13,649 nt of DNA from Acidobacteriota bacterium (GTDB taxonomy: Bacteria; Acidobacteriota; Blastocatellia; Pyrinomonadales; Pyrinomonadaceae). Under the pieces are notes generated by a model that searched no databases, was not told the DNA's origin, and saw only the letters and a program-made list of their open reading frames with translations. Below, in pieces: positions 7,024 through 13,649 of the stretch. The DNA lies in NCBI GenBank assembly GCA_003222835.1, contig QHXE01000331.1, positions 1 through 13,649 on the forward strand, in the 5' to 3' direction. The position numbers and the translations under genes were made by a program. How positions within the stretch are numbered: the stretch's first letter is position 1; each line of letters opens with the position of its first letter.

Positions 7024-9684
7024 TTATAATTCTGTCGCCGCAACTTTTTCGATCACGTAACATTCGATCTGGTCGCTGACTTTGATATCGTTAAAGTTTT
7101 CCAGACCGATACCACACTCGAAGCCTTCGCGAACTTCCGACGCGTCTTCCTTGAAGCGACGCAACGAGGCGATGTTGCCTTCCCAAGTCACCACGCCGTC
7201 TCGGATTAAACGGGCGCGCGCATTGCGTTTCATTATCCCATCGACGACCATGCAGCCGGCGACCACGCCCACTCTCGGGACTCGGAAGGTCTCGCGCACA
7301 TCGGCTTTGCCCAGAATCTTTTCCTTTTCGATTTTCTCGAGCATGCCGATCATCGCGGCCTTAATCTCTTCTTCGACCTTGTAGATGATCGAGTGCAGGC
7401 GGATGTCTACGTTCTCCTGTTTCGAAAGATCGCCGGCCCGCGATTCAGGCCGCACATTGAAGCCGATGATCACCACGGCGCTTGACGAAGCGCTGGCTTG
7501 CGTCGCCGATGCCAGCAGTACGTCCGACTCGGTGATCGCGCCCACGCCCGAACGGATGACTTTGACTTTCACGCGCTCGCTCGACATCTTCTGCAGAGTC
7601 GATTTCAGGACCTCGACTGAGCCCTGGACATCGGCCTTGATGATGACCAGCAGCTCTTTGACCTCGGTCTCGCCGAGGGCTTCGATTCCGCGTTTGGTGG
7701 TCTTAACCAGCGTGCGCTGTCGCTCGACGGATTGGCGATGATGCGAGATTTGCTGCGCGCGGGTAACGTCAGCGACGACCTGGAAAGTCTCGCCGGCCTG
7801 GGGCACTCCTTGCAGGCCAAGCACTTCCACCGGTGTTGCCGGCCCGACATCGGTTACTTGTTCGCCGCGATCATTGAACATCGCGCGGACCTTACCGAAG
7901 ATTTGGCCGACGATGAACGGATCGCCGATGCGCAAGGTGCCTTGCTGAACCAAGGCGGTAGCAACGGCGCCGCGGCCGCGATCAAGTTTCGCTTCCAGCA
8001 CGACGCCAGAAGCCAGACGCGTGGTGCTCGCTTTCAGATTCAGAATATCCGAAGTCAGCAGGATGGTTTCGAGCAGCGTCTCCAGGTTCTCGCGCTTCTT
8101 CGCGGAAACGTCGACCATTTCGGTGTCACCGCCCCACTCAACCGCATTAAGCCCTTGCTGAGCGAGTTCCTGTCGCACTCTATTCGGATTTGCATCGGGC
8201 TTGTCGATCTTATTGATGGCCACCACGATCGGAACGCCCGCGGCGCGCGCGTGCTCGATCGCCTCGATGGTTTGCGGCATGACGCCGTCGTCGGCGGCGA
8301 CGACGAGCACCACGACGTCGGTCGCCTTCGCACCGCGCGCGCGCATCAATGTAAATGCTTCGTGGCCCGGCGTGTCGAGAAACACGACGCGGCGCTTTTC
8401 ATTGTGGTTGTCGGGGTTGGGAACTTCCACGCTATAAGCGCCAATGTGTTGGGTAATGCCGCCGGCCTCGCCGGCAACGACATTGGTGGTGCGAATCGCA
8501 TCGAGCAAAGAAGTCTTGCCATGATCGACGTGGCCCATCACCGTGACCACGGGCGCGCGCGGGACTTCGACATCGTCGACATCGGCCGCGATCAGCTCTT
8601 CGAACTCTTCTTCCGCTACCATTTCTTCAAAGGGCACGAAGCTCACCTCATAACCGAACCGCTTTCCGAGTTCGGCAGCCACTTCATCATTAAGAGCTTG
8701 ATTGATAGTTGCGAATACGCCCCGTTGCAGTAACAGCGCCACGATGTCCTTCGGTTTGATGCCAAGCTTTTCGGCAAATTCCTTGACGGTCGAGCCCTCG
8801 ACTATGCGCACCGCCTTCAACTCGCCCGAAGTTGCTGGAGTCTCGAGCCGGCCCGCGATGCGTTGTTCCAGCGTTAGCACCGGCGGTGGCGGTATGAATT
8901 CGCGATCGAATTTGCTGCCCTTGCCTTCAACACGCTTAGCGTTACGGGTTGAGCCGCGGCGCGACTTTCGTCTGCCTGCATCGGGAGGTGGAATGTAAGT
9001 CGTCTGCGGTGTCGCCGTTTCACCAGGCGTCCCCGCGTATTCAACTCGAGACCTGGCAGCTCGCTCGCGCACGCGTGTTGATGGCGTCCCTGGGGGCGGC
9101 TCAGGCACGCGCTCCCCCGGTCGAATGCCGGCGTTGATGGCGGCGGCGGTTGGACGCAACACGCGCACTTGGCGAGACGGTGCCGCCACTGGTTCGACTC
9201 GCGCCGCCGCCACGGCAGGCTCACTCGCCGCAGTCGCAGCCGGCGCCGCGGTTTGCGCAGGAGCAGGCTCCGGCTGCGAAATCATCGGACTCGGTGCCGC
9301 TGGTTTTTCTGCGCGCACAGCCGGCGCTAGCCGGCGAACCACCTGTGAAGGAGTCGGCGGAACCGGCTCAGGCTCTTGAACTATTATCGGTTCCAGTTCC
9401 GGTATATCTATTGGTGCGGCTGCCTCTGCTTCAACCGGAGGAGCGGCTTCTTCAACGACTGGTCGCGCGGCTTTCTTCACGACCTTAACGGCGCGTCTAA
9501 GGGTGACGTCCTTTTTCGGAAAATACTTTTCGCGAATTCTTTCCGCGAGTTCTTTCGAGATCGAATTCGAGGGGACACTGACATCCACACCTTCGCGCCG
9601 CACGTCTTCGATCAGGCGCTTAGTGTCGATCTTCAGTTCTTTGGCGAGATCGTAGAGTCTAACTTTCGAGGTAACTGCTCCCAT
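7024..9684 (-). CDS. infB: Translation initiation factor IF-2
   Basis: The protein has 886 residues. IF-2 is the GTPase that places fMet-tRNA on the 30S subunit and drives subunit joining. The N-terminus has an IF2_N helical module (about 7-56), then a long Ala/Pro/Glu-rich linker (about 65-270) and a second IF2_N-like module (about 297-346). The G domain carries G1 GHVDHGKT (384-391), G2 GGITQHIG (408-415), G3 DTPG (437-440), G4 NKID (491-494) and G5 SAK (527-529). The C-terminal domains end in the IF2-C fold with [12 protein letters not shown]. The ATG at 9682-9684 is preceded by AAGGAG with a 3-nt spacer, the best Shine-Dalgarno of the block. It follows nusA by 155 nt with no ylxR between, and precedes rbfA. 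Identity is certain; only the linker length is variable in the family. Confidence 0.98.
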   Translation of the reverse strand: MGAVTSKVRLYDLAKELKIDTKRLIEDVRREGVDVSVPSNSISKELAERIREKYFPKKDVTLRRAVKVVKKAARPVVEEAAPPVEAEAAAPIDIPELEPIIVQEPEPVPPTPSQVVRRLAPAVRAEKPAAPSPMISQPEPAPAQTAAPAATAASEPAVAAARVEPVAAPSRQVRVLRPTAAAINAGIRPGERVPEPPPGTPSTRVRERAARSRVEYAGTPGETATPQTTYIPPPDAGRRKSRRGSTRNAKRVEGKGSKFDREFIPPPPVLTLEQRIAGRLETPATSGELKAVRIVEGSTVKEFAEKLGIKPKDIVALLLQRGVFATINQALNDEVAAELGKRFGYEVSFVPFEEMVAEEEFEELIAADVDDVEVPRAPVVTVMGHVDHGKTSLLDAIRTTNVVAGEAGGITQHIGAYSVEVPNPDNHNEKRRVVFLDTPGHEAFTLMRARGAKATDVVVLVVAADDGVMPQTIEAIEHARAAGVPIVVAINKIDKPDANPNRVRQELAQQGLNAVEWGGDTEMVDVSAKKRENLETLLETILLTSDILNLKASTTRLASGVVLEAKLDRGRGAVATALVQQGTLRIGDPFIVGQIFGKVRAMFNDRGEQVTDVGPATPVEVLGLQGVPQAGETFQVVADVTRAQQISHHRQSVERQRTLVKTTKRGIEALGETEVKELLVIIKADVQGSVEVLKSTLQKMSSERVKVKVIRSGVGAITESDVLLASATQASASSSAVVIIGFNVRPESRAGDLSKQENVDIRLHSIIYKVEEEIKAAMIGMLEKIEKEKILGKADVRETFRVPRVGVVAGCMVVDGIMKRNARARLIRDGVVTWEGNIASLRRFKEDASEVREGFECGIGLENFNDIKVSDQIECYVIEKVAATEL

Positions 9685-9839
9685 GCGCTCCTTGCTTTCG
9701 GATAAGTGGCTGCTCAGTCTCCGCCACCCTCGAGGAGCGCGCTTCTGGAGCGCCTCGCTATCTTAGGCGTTGGAGGCGAGCAGGCGCACGCGCCGTTGCG
9801 CGCACGCTCGAATCATTTGGCCGCCGTATCAGAAGCATC
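9685..9839. other. GC-rich nusA-infB spacer with possible hairpins
   Basis: The 155-nt gap is too short for the ylxR gene that often sits here, and I see no coding remnant. GAGGAGCGC (9732-9740) can pair with GCGCCTC (9750-9756) with a 2-nt bulge. CGCCTC (9751-9756) can instead pair with GAGGCG (9773-9778). These structures are modest. The infB Shine-Dalgarno lies at the low-coordinate end of the gap. Confidence 0.45.
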
Positions 9840-11576
9840 TCATTGCTTCTCGTCCTTCAGGCTCTCGTTTGTCGCGGCCATTTCCTTCGGTGACGATTCG
9901 AGAGGAATTTCGGTTTCAATCGTGTCCGCTTCAGCTTCGGACGCCGTTGCGGTTTCTGCTTCGCTTGCGGCTTCAAGATCAGCCACGGCGGTCGAGGTAA
10001 TGTCCGGCGCGGGGGTTACGACGTCTGGACGAAGATCGCGGCCGGCTTGCTGCAAAACCAGTTCATCGACAGAGAACGGATCGGCTTCTGTCAGAGCTAC
10101 CGGCTCGGCGGATTCGTGCGCGCGATGATTGGCTTCAGCGGAAAAAGGCGTGCCTTGCTCGACTGCTTCGTCATAACCAGGCGCGGTCATCTTATCGTTA
10201 GGCTCGACTTCGCCTGCGGCTTCCTCGTCAAACTCAGCCGAAACAGCATGCTGCTCCTCGACAATCTCGGTCGCGGGCACTTCATCTTCGGAGGCCTGCA
10301 AACTTTGATCCCGCAACTCCACCACCGAACGCGCTTCTTTGAGAATCGTTTCAGCTTCGTCCAGACTCACGTCGAGAAATTCAACCAGATCGTCGACCGT
10401 AGTATGAGCCAGGGCATCGATGTCGGCGACGCCATGTTCGACCAGCGCTTCCGCCTGCAGCGCAGTGACTACTTGAGTTGCCGACAAAGGCACCGGCTCA
10501 CCGGACGCAATCATCGCGCTCATCTGTTCGTGGACTTCGCGCTTAATCTCCTCTTCGCTCCGGATGTCGATGTTCCAACCGACCAGCTTCGTTGCCAGCC
10601 GCACGTTCTGGCCGCGCTTGCCAATCGCCAGACTGAGCTGATCTTCATTGACGATGACTTCCATCTGCCGGTTCTCGATGTCGGTGATGCGTACCTGATT
10701 GACCTTTGCCGGCGACAGCGAGTTCGCCGCAAACACCGAAGGCTCTTCAGACCATTCGATGATATCGATTTTCTCGCCTCGCAGCTCGCGAATGATTGCC
10801 TGAACGCGCGACCCTTTCATGCCTACGCAGGCGCCGACCGGATCGACGTCGCGTTCGTTGGAAACCACGGCAATCTTTGCGCGCTCGCCCGGCTCGCGAA
10901 CGCAGGACTTGATGACGACTGTGCCGTCGTAAATCTCCGGCACTTCCATCTCGAACAAACGCTCGAGCAATTCAGGCGAGGTGCGCGAAACCTCAATCTG
11001 TGGTCCTTTTGATTCCTTCGAGACATTGGTAATGACGACGCGAATGCGCTCACCCTGGTTCCATTGCTCACCGCGCGACTGCTGCGATCGCGGCAGGATC
11101 GCTTCCAGATTTCCCAGATCGACGATCATGTTGCCGCGCTCGAAACGCTTAACGAAACCGTTGACCAGTTCCCCGACCCGATCGATGTATTGCTCGTAAA
11201 CATTGTTGCGGACCGCGTCGCGAACTTTCTGAAAGAGAATCTGTTTGGCGGTTTGCGCCGCGATGCGACCCAATTCTTCCATCGGCAATGGCAACAACAG
11301 AGCGTCTCCGATTTCAACTTCCTCGCCGCCGAGTTCACGCGCTTCGTCGATTGACAGTTCGGTGAATGGATCGGCGACGTCGTCAACCACCACCTTCGAA
11401 GCCGAGATTTCCAGCCCGGTATCCGAACTCCAATCCACCTGGATGTCTTCGCCGCCTTTGAACTGCTTCTTTGCGGCAGCTCGCACGGCTTCCTTGATCG
11501 CTTCAATTACCAAATCGCGATCGATGCCTTGCTCCTGACAAAGGGCTTCAATGTTTTGCGCAATGCTCGTGCTCAT
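9840..11576 (-). CDS. nusA: Transcription termination/antitermination factor NusA
   Basis: The protein has 578 residues, long for NusA because of an acidic tail. NusA binds RNA polymerase and modulates pausing, termination and antitermination. Seen in order: the N-terminal polymerase-binding domain (about 1-130); an S1 domain (about 135-200); KH1 with GMKGSR (252-257) and the RELRGEKIDIIEW stretch; KH2 with IGKRGQNVRLA (318-328); and a C-terminal helix-hairpin-helix region (about 365-420). Residues about 425-578 form a low-complexity Glu/Ala/Thr-rich acidic extension with no known fold. The ATG at 11574-11576 gives the normal N-terminus; upstream purines (GAAGAGAAG) are only a weak ribosome site. 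It follows rimP by 51 nt and precedes infB, the conserved operon order. The acidic extension is the only unusual part. Confidence 0.97.
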   Translation of the reverse strand: MSTSIAQNIEALCQEQGIDRDLVIEAIKEAVRAAAKKQFKGGEDIQVDWSSDTGLEISASKVVVDDVADPFTELSIDEARELGGEEVEIGDALLLPLPMEELGRIAAQTAKQILFQKVRDAVRNNVYEQYIDRVGELVNGFVKRFERGNMIVDLGNLEAILPRSQQSRGEQWNQGERIRVVITNVSKESKGPQIEVSRTSPELLERLFEMEVPEIYDGTVVIKSCVREPGERAKIAVVSNERDVDPVGACVGMKGSRVQAIIRELRGEKIDIIEWSEEPSVFAANSLSPAKVNQVRITDIENRQMEVIVNEDQLSLAIGKRGQNVRLATKLVGWNIDIRSEEEIKREVHEQMSAMIASGEPVPLSATQVVTALQAEALVEHGVADIDALAHTTVDDLVEFLDVSLDEAETILKEARSVVELRDQSLQASEDEVPATEIVEEQHAVSAEFDEEAAGEVEPNDKMTAPGYDEAVEQGTPFSAEANHRAHESAEPVALTEADPFSVDELVLQQAGRDLRPDVVTPAPDITSTAVADLEAASEAETATASEAEADTIETEIPLESSPKEMAATNESLKDEKQ

Positions 11577-11627
11577 TCAGTTCTGCTTCTCTTCAATCAT
11601 TCACGGTGAAATTTTTGTCCCATCGTC

Positions 11628-12167
11628 TCAACGCAAGTGTCGGTTGGCCTTGGTCAAGTAGCGATCGGTGTCTTCGCGCTCGCGGCCGTGGCGAAATTCG
11701 CTCTCTATATCAGCCTCCAGATGCGCCTTGGCGATTCCATCGATCGGAATCAGCACGCGTCCGCTGGTTCGATCTTCAAGGATCACGTTGCTATCGTCGA
11801 CTCCAACGATGCGCCCGCGAAAGTTTCGCTGGCCATTCACCGGCGTGCGCGCCTTAATCTTTGCGTCCCTGCCCGCAAACCGCTCGTAATCGTCCCGGCG
11901 GTAAAGCCCGCGTTCGAGGCCGGGCGACGAAACCTCCAGCGTGTACGCGGAATGGATGAAATCTTCCACGTCGAGCACGGTGCCGAGCTGATTGCTCACA
12001 TCCGAGCAATCTTCGTGCGTGACACCGCCGGGCTTATCAATGAACACGCGCACCGTCGGGTGGCCCTCGGGTCCGGCTAGCTCGACGTGAACTAATTCTA
12101 CCCCGTGGTCGATGGCGACCTGTTCGGCAGTCTCGCGTATCCGCTCTGCAACTGACCCTGACTCCAT
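11628..12167 (-). CDS. rimP: Ribosome maturation factor RimP
   Basis: The protein has 179 residues. RimP binds free 30S subunits and is needed for their maturation. Family features: N-terminal VAERIRETAEQVAIDHGVELVHVEL; FIDKPGGVTHEDCSDVSNQLGTVLD (about 42-66); the signature YTLEVSSPGLERGL (about 75-88); and the C-terminal Sm-like domain with RGRIVGVDD and LEDRTSGRVLIPIDGIAKAHLE (about 117-150). The last 25 residues are a charged tail. ATG 12165-12167 is the first in-frame start and matches the family's N-terminal length. No Shine-Dalgarno is seen, because a palindromic repeat ends 6 nt before the ATG. It is the first gene of the rimP-nusA-infB block and has a clear promoter about 140 nt upstream. 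Confidence 0.94.
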   Translation of the reverse strand: MESGSVAERIRETAEQVAIDHGVELVHVELAGPEGHPTVRVFIDKPGGVTHEDCSDVSNQLGTVLDVEDFIHSAYTLEVSSPGLERGLYRRDDYERFAGRDAKIKARTPVNGQRNFRGRIVGVDDSNVILEDRTSGRVLIPIDGIAKAHLEADIESEFRHGREREDTDRYLTKANRHLR

Positions 12168-12173
12168 CGTGGT

Positions 12174-12239
12174 GGCGCAGACTCTAGTCTGTGTCGTCGA
12201 TCTCCGAAATTCAGGTTCACAGACTGAGTCTGTGCTGCC
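12174..12239. repeat. Nested palindromic repeat (CAGACT/AGTCTG) in the rimP leader
   Basis: CAGACT-CT-AGTCTG (12178-12191) and CACAGACT-G-AGTCTGTG (12218-12234) are each perfect hairpins. The outer arms 12174-12193 and 12218-12239 are also complementary to each other except for a 2-nt insertion and about two mismatches. The element lies in the predicted 5' UTR, directly before the rimP ATG. The architecture is like REP/BIME elements. Copies elsewhere in the genome cannot be checked here. Confidence 0.75.
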
Positions 12240-12267
12240 TTTCGCCCAAAAGAAAAAGTGGGCGAAA
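12240..12267 (-). promoter_or_regulatory. Alternative stem in the rimP-nusA leader (antiterminator-like)
   Basis: On the minus-strand transcript, UUUCGCCC (12267-12260) pairs perfectly with GGGCGAAA (12247-12240) across a 12-nt U-rich loop. It shares the CCC at 12262-12260 with the terminator-like hairpin at 12248-12274, so the two cannot form together. The extra arm lies after the U tract, the reverse of a classical attenuator, so a regulatory role is only possible. Confidence 0.45.
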
Positions 12268-12274
12268 ACCCACC
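12248..12274 (-). terminator. Intrinsic terminator-like hairpin upstream of rimP
   Basis: Read on the minus strand, GGUGGG (12274-12269) pairs with CCCACU (12262-12257), giving five Watson-Crick pairs and one G-U around UUUUCG. It is followed directly by UUUUUCUUUU (12257-12248). It lies downstream of the predicted promoter and upstream of rimP, so it would act as a leader terminator of the rimP-nusA-infB operon. It could also stop read-through from the protease gene. Confidence 0.6.
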
Positions 12275-12307
12275 GGACAACACATCCGAGATCCGAGCAA
12301 GCTTTGG

Positions 12308-12336
12308 ATTATACGGCAAGGATCGAGTGGAAGCAA
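12308..12336 (-). promoter_or_regulatory. Sigma70-type promoter of the rimP-nusA-infB operon
   Basis: On the minus strand, a perfect -10 TATAAT (12313-12308) is preceded at exactly 17 nt by TTGCTT (12336-12331), which matches 3 of 6 bases of TTGACA. Transcription would start near 12302, giving a leader of about 135 nt before the rimP ATG. Confidence 0.7.
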
Positions 12337-12369
12337 GCGAGGGTCAAATGCGAGTGTCGTCAGCTTACG

Positions 12370-12454
12370 GTGTTCAGAGTACCGACTTTAGTCGGGCTTT
12401 TTTCACCTTGCTAGCTCCGAATAGAAGCCCGACTAAAGTCGGTATTCTGAACAC
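12370..12454. repeat. Long nested inverted repeat downstream of the protease gene
   Basis: The 30-nt arm 12370-12399 is complementary to 12425-12454 with one mismatch, around a 25-nt spacer. Each arm also holds its own perfect hairpin: CCGACT-TT-AGTCGG in the left arm and CCGACT-AA-AGTCGG in the right arm. It starts 9 nt after the protease stop, so it may end that transcript. On the plus strand the first hairpin is followed by GCTTTTTTC, like an intrinsic terminator. Confidence 0.85.
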
Positions 12455-12463
12455 TCGGACGGG

Positions 12464-13186
12464 TTATGGCTTGGCGTTGGAAGCGAACTCTTCGATCAGT
12501 TTCTGCGCTCTAATCCCTGGGCTGACTACGGCGAGTTTTTGTGACCAATCATAACCACTGAATACGCCCACGAGCGCGCCCTCTTCGTTATAGACCGGGC
12601 TCCCGGAAAATCCGTCGCGAGCGGCTATCTTCGCCGACCAGTATTCGATGCCCTTGAAGGCATACGACCCATAGAATGTGCCGTGACTCACAATGCGATC
12701 GCCATGCGGCCGGGCAATCAACATCAGCTTCTCATCTTTGGTGAGGGTCGTTTGAAAAGCCGGCGCGACGAATTGTTTAGGCGCGCTGCAAACTTCCAGC
12801 AATGCCAGGTCGGCTTCCGGATCGATCTTGAGCACCTTTGCCTGACAGCCACCGACATAGACCTTGGCCTCCAGCTCATCGTCACGTCCGAACCCGAGTG
12901 CCAGCTTCTTCGATTCATCGAGATTGCCAGAGACCACATGATAAGCGGTCATCACCAGGCGCCCGCCAACCAAAAAGCCGGTGGCATATCCGTTCGGCCC
13001 CCAGTTAAGAAAAGAGATCACGCGTTGCAGAGCGTTTGGGTTCTTCTTGGCGAACTCGAGTTCCAGAGAGATGGTGCCGCGTTCCTGTCGCTTCAGGATT
13101 TCCGCGGCGCCATTTCCGAGACAAGGTGCGGTAAGCAGGCAGAAGGCCAGCAGCACAAGCATCAAGCGGCAAAAGGCTTTTCTCAT
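12464..13186 (-). CDS. Small secreted trypsin-like serine protease
   Basis: The start is set at ATG 13184-13186 because AGGAGG lies 5 nt before it and the product then opens with a signal peptide: MRKAFCR, then a hydrophobic stretch of about 14 residues, with cleavage near 24-28. A longer in-frame start at 13279 would add 31 residues without signal-peptide character. The mature part has the catalytic triad of the trypsin/DegP-like fold: His83 in MTAYHVV, Asp126 in DPEADLALLEV, and Ser194 in DGFSGSPVYN (the G-x-S-G-x-P motif). Two Cys (113 and 133) could form a disulfide. No PDZ domain follows; the protein ends at 240 residues. The lipobox is poor (TAPC), so it is more likely soluble in the periplasm or outside the cell. 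Substrate is unknown. It is upstream of, and apparently separately transcribed from, the rimP operon. Confidence 0.85.
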   Translation of the reverse strand: MRKAFCRLMLVLLAFCLLTAPCLGNGAAEILKRQERGTISLELEFAKKNPNALQRVISFLNWGPNGYATGFLVGGRLVMTAYHVVSGNLDESKKLALGFGRDDELEAKVYVGGCQAKVLKIDPEADLALLEVCSAPKQFVAPAFQTTLTKDEKLMLIARPHGDRIVSHGTFYGSYAFKGIEYWSAKIAARDGFSGSPVYNEEGALVGVFSGYDWSQKLAVVSPGIRAQKLIEEFASNAKP

Positions 13187-13191
13187 CCGAT

Positions 13192-13197
13192 CCTCCT
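13192..13197 (-). promoter_or_regulatory. Consensus Shine-Dalgarno fixing the protease start
   Basis: A full AGGAGG on the minus strand with a 5-nt spacer to ATG 13186. It decides against the upstream ATG at 13279. Confidence 0.85.
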
Positions 13198-13473
13198 CTG
13201 GAGAATTGAAGACTGACGATTTGCACGACGACGTGGTCGGGCGTTGGTTCAAACAACAGAACTGGAATCGCATTCTCACGACTGTCCGCCGCGAGATATT
13301 CTTTCGGCCGGGGGGTTAGGCGTCGGTGAGCTTCGACCGCGTCTGGCATCCGAAGCCAAGCCGCCTGGTGTTCTTAGCTCTGAATGCCAAAACGCCCCCC
13401 GAAGGTTGGTCGTCACTTTCTACCATAGAAAAGGTAAGTTTGAAAGGTCTTTTCTGGTTTTGATAGAAAAATG
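13198..13473. other. Upstream region of the protease gene without a recognised gene
   Basis: About 275 nt. I searched the minus strand for a sigma70-type promoter and found none convincing. TTTCTA-CCA-TAGAAA near 13417-13431 is a small perfect hairpin, and A/T-rich words such as GAAAAGGT, GAAAGGTC and TAGAAAAA recur between 13425 and 13473. The plus-strand frame 13244-13513 is open but has no Shine-Dalgarno, runs into the repeat at 13474 and shows no domain. Confidence 0.4.
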
Positions 13474-13623
13474 TGAATTTTGGAGTGCGCCGGCAGAGGG
13501 CAGCGGCGACTAGAGCGCAAGCGTCCCGCTTGCAATGTTAGGAGTTTCGCATGTCGCGCTCATTGCAAGCGGGACGCTTGCGCTCCCGTCGCCGCTGCCC
13601 TCTGCCGCCGCGCTCAAAATTCA
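13474..13623. repeat. Very long nested inverted repeat (arms of about 63 nt)
   Basis: The left arm 13474-13537 is complementary to 13561-13623 with about four mismatches and one 1-nt indel. The inner 46 nt have only two mismatches. The spacer is 23 nt. Each arm contains its own perfect hairpin, GCAAGCG-TCC-CGCTTGC (left, near 13517-13533) and its mirror on the right. No open frame for a transposase is inside, and no clear target-site duplication flanks it. This is a non-autonomous palindromic element or MITE-like repeat by structure alone. Confidence 0.85.
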
Positions 13624-13649
13624 GCCGCCGAGCTTGCTCTTTACCGCCT

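Noticed and set aside
7732..8733. Plus-strand open frame of 333 codons
   Set aside because: It is antisense to the infB G domain, whose motifs are intact. The translation is His/Asp/Arg-rich without a domain, a codon-bias shadow of a GC-rich gene.
9685..9839. Possible ylxR gene between nusA and infB
   Set aside because: The gap is 155 nt, shorter than ylxR (about 270 nt), and no YlxR-like residues are visible on the minus strand.
10047..11012. Plus-strand open frame of 321 codons
   Set aside because: It is antisense to the nusA KH region and has no ribosome site or recognisable motif.
13118..13186. Lipoprotein signal in the protease
   Set aside because: The residues before Cys22 are T-A-P. 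Pro at the position before Cys is not a usual lipobox, so a normal Sec signal is preferred.
13187..13279. Longer N-terminus for the protease from ATG 13279
   Set aside because: The downstream ATG 13186 has a consensus AGGAGG and directly starts a signal peptide; the extra 31 residues have no function and no Shine-Dalgarno.
13244..13513. Plus-strand open frame of 89 codons
   Set aside because: It overlaps the protease leader and runs into the long inverted repeat, has no Shine-Dalgarno and no domain.

Overview
The window looks like chromosomal DNA of a moderately GC-rich bacterium. Three things suggest an Acidobacteriota-type genome, possibly Blastocatellia: the mix of secreted sugar-acid enzymes, a Tat-exported TIM-barrel protein, and a rimP-nusA-infB-rbfA-nrnA block with palindromic repeats in most gaps. 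The phylum is an inference from style and gene content, not a measurement.

Left part (2-4510, + strand) is a tight four-gene run with gaps of 66, 35 and 34 nt. It holds the 3' end of an SMP-30/gluconolactonase-type beta-propeller gene, a TyrA/prephenate-dehydrogenase-like NAD(P) enzyme, a Tat-signal mannonate-dehydratase-like (UxuA) TIM-barrel protein, and a signal-peptide GH2 beta-glucuronidase-like hydrolase that keeps both catalytic Glu residues and the uronate-binding N-x-K motif. Three of the four fit breakdown of glucuronides or uronic acids outside the cytoplasm. The TyrA-like protein is the odd member.

Middle and right part (4885-12167, - strand) is a housekeeping block, transcribed as rimP, nusA, infB, rbfA, nrnA (DHH/DHHA1 phosphoesterase), cobO (corrinoid adenosyltransferase). 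It is the classic translation/transcription-factor operon without ylxR or truB, and with cobO at the end. A sigma70-type promoter (TTGCTT, 17 bp, TATAAT) lies upstream of rimP. Between it and the gene are a terminator-like hairpin with a U tract, an overlapping alternative stem and a palindromic repeat. A small secreted trypsin-like serine protease (12464-13186, -) lies upstream of that promoter.

Gaps between genes: nearly every one holds a perfect or near-perfect inverted repeat, of several unrelated sequence families. Three are nested, meaning each arm of a long inverted repeat is itself a hairpin (12174-12239, 12370-12454, 13474-13623). Two are built from heptamers or short words repeated in tandem (6561-6614, 6961-7018). 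Several genes whose leaders are filled by these elements have no recognisable Shine-Dalgarno sequence. I found no tRNA, rRNA, CRISPR array, transposase or obviously new enzyme system. The most unusual content is the repeat and leader architecture, and the TyrA-like protein in a uronate cluster.
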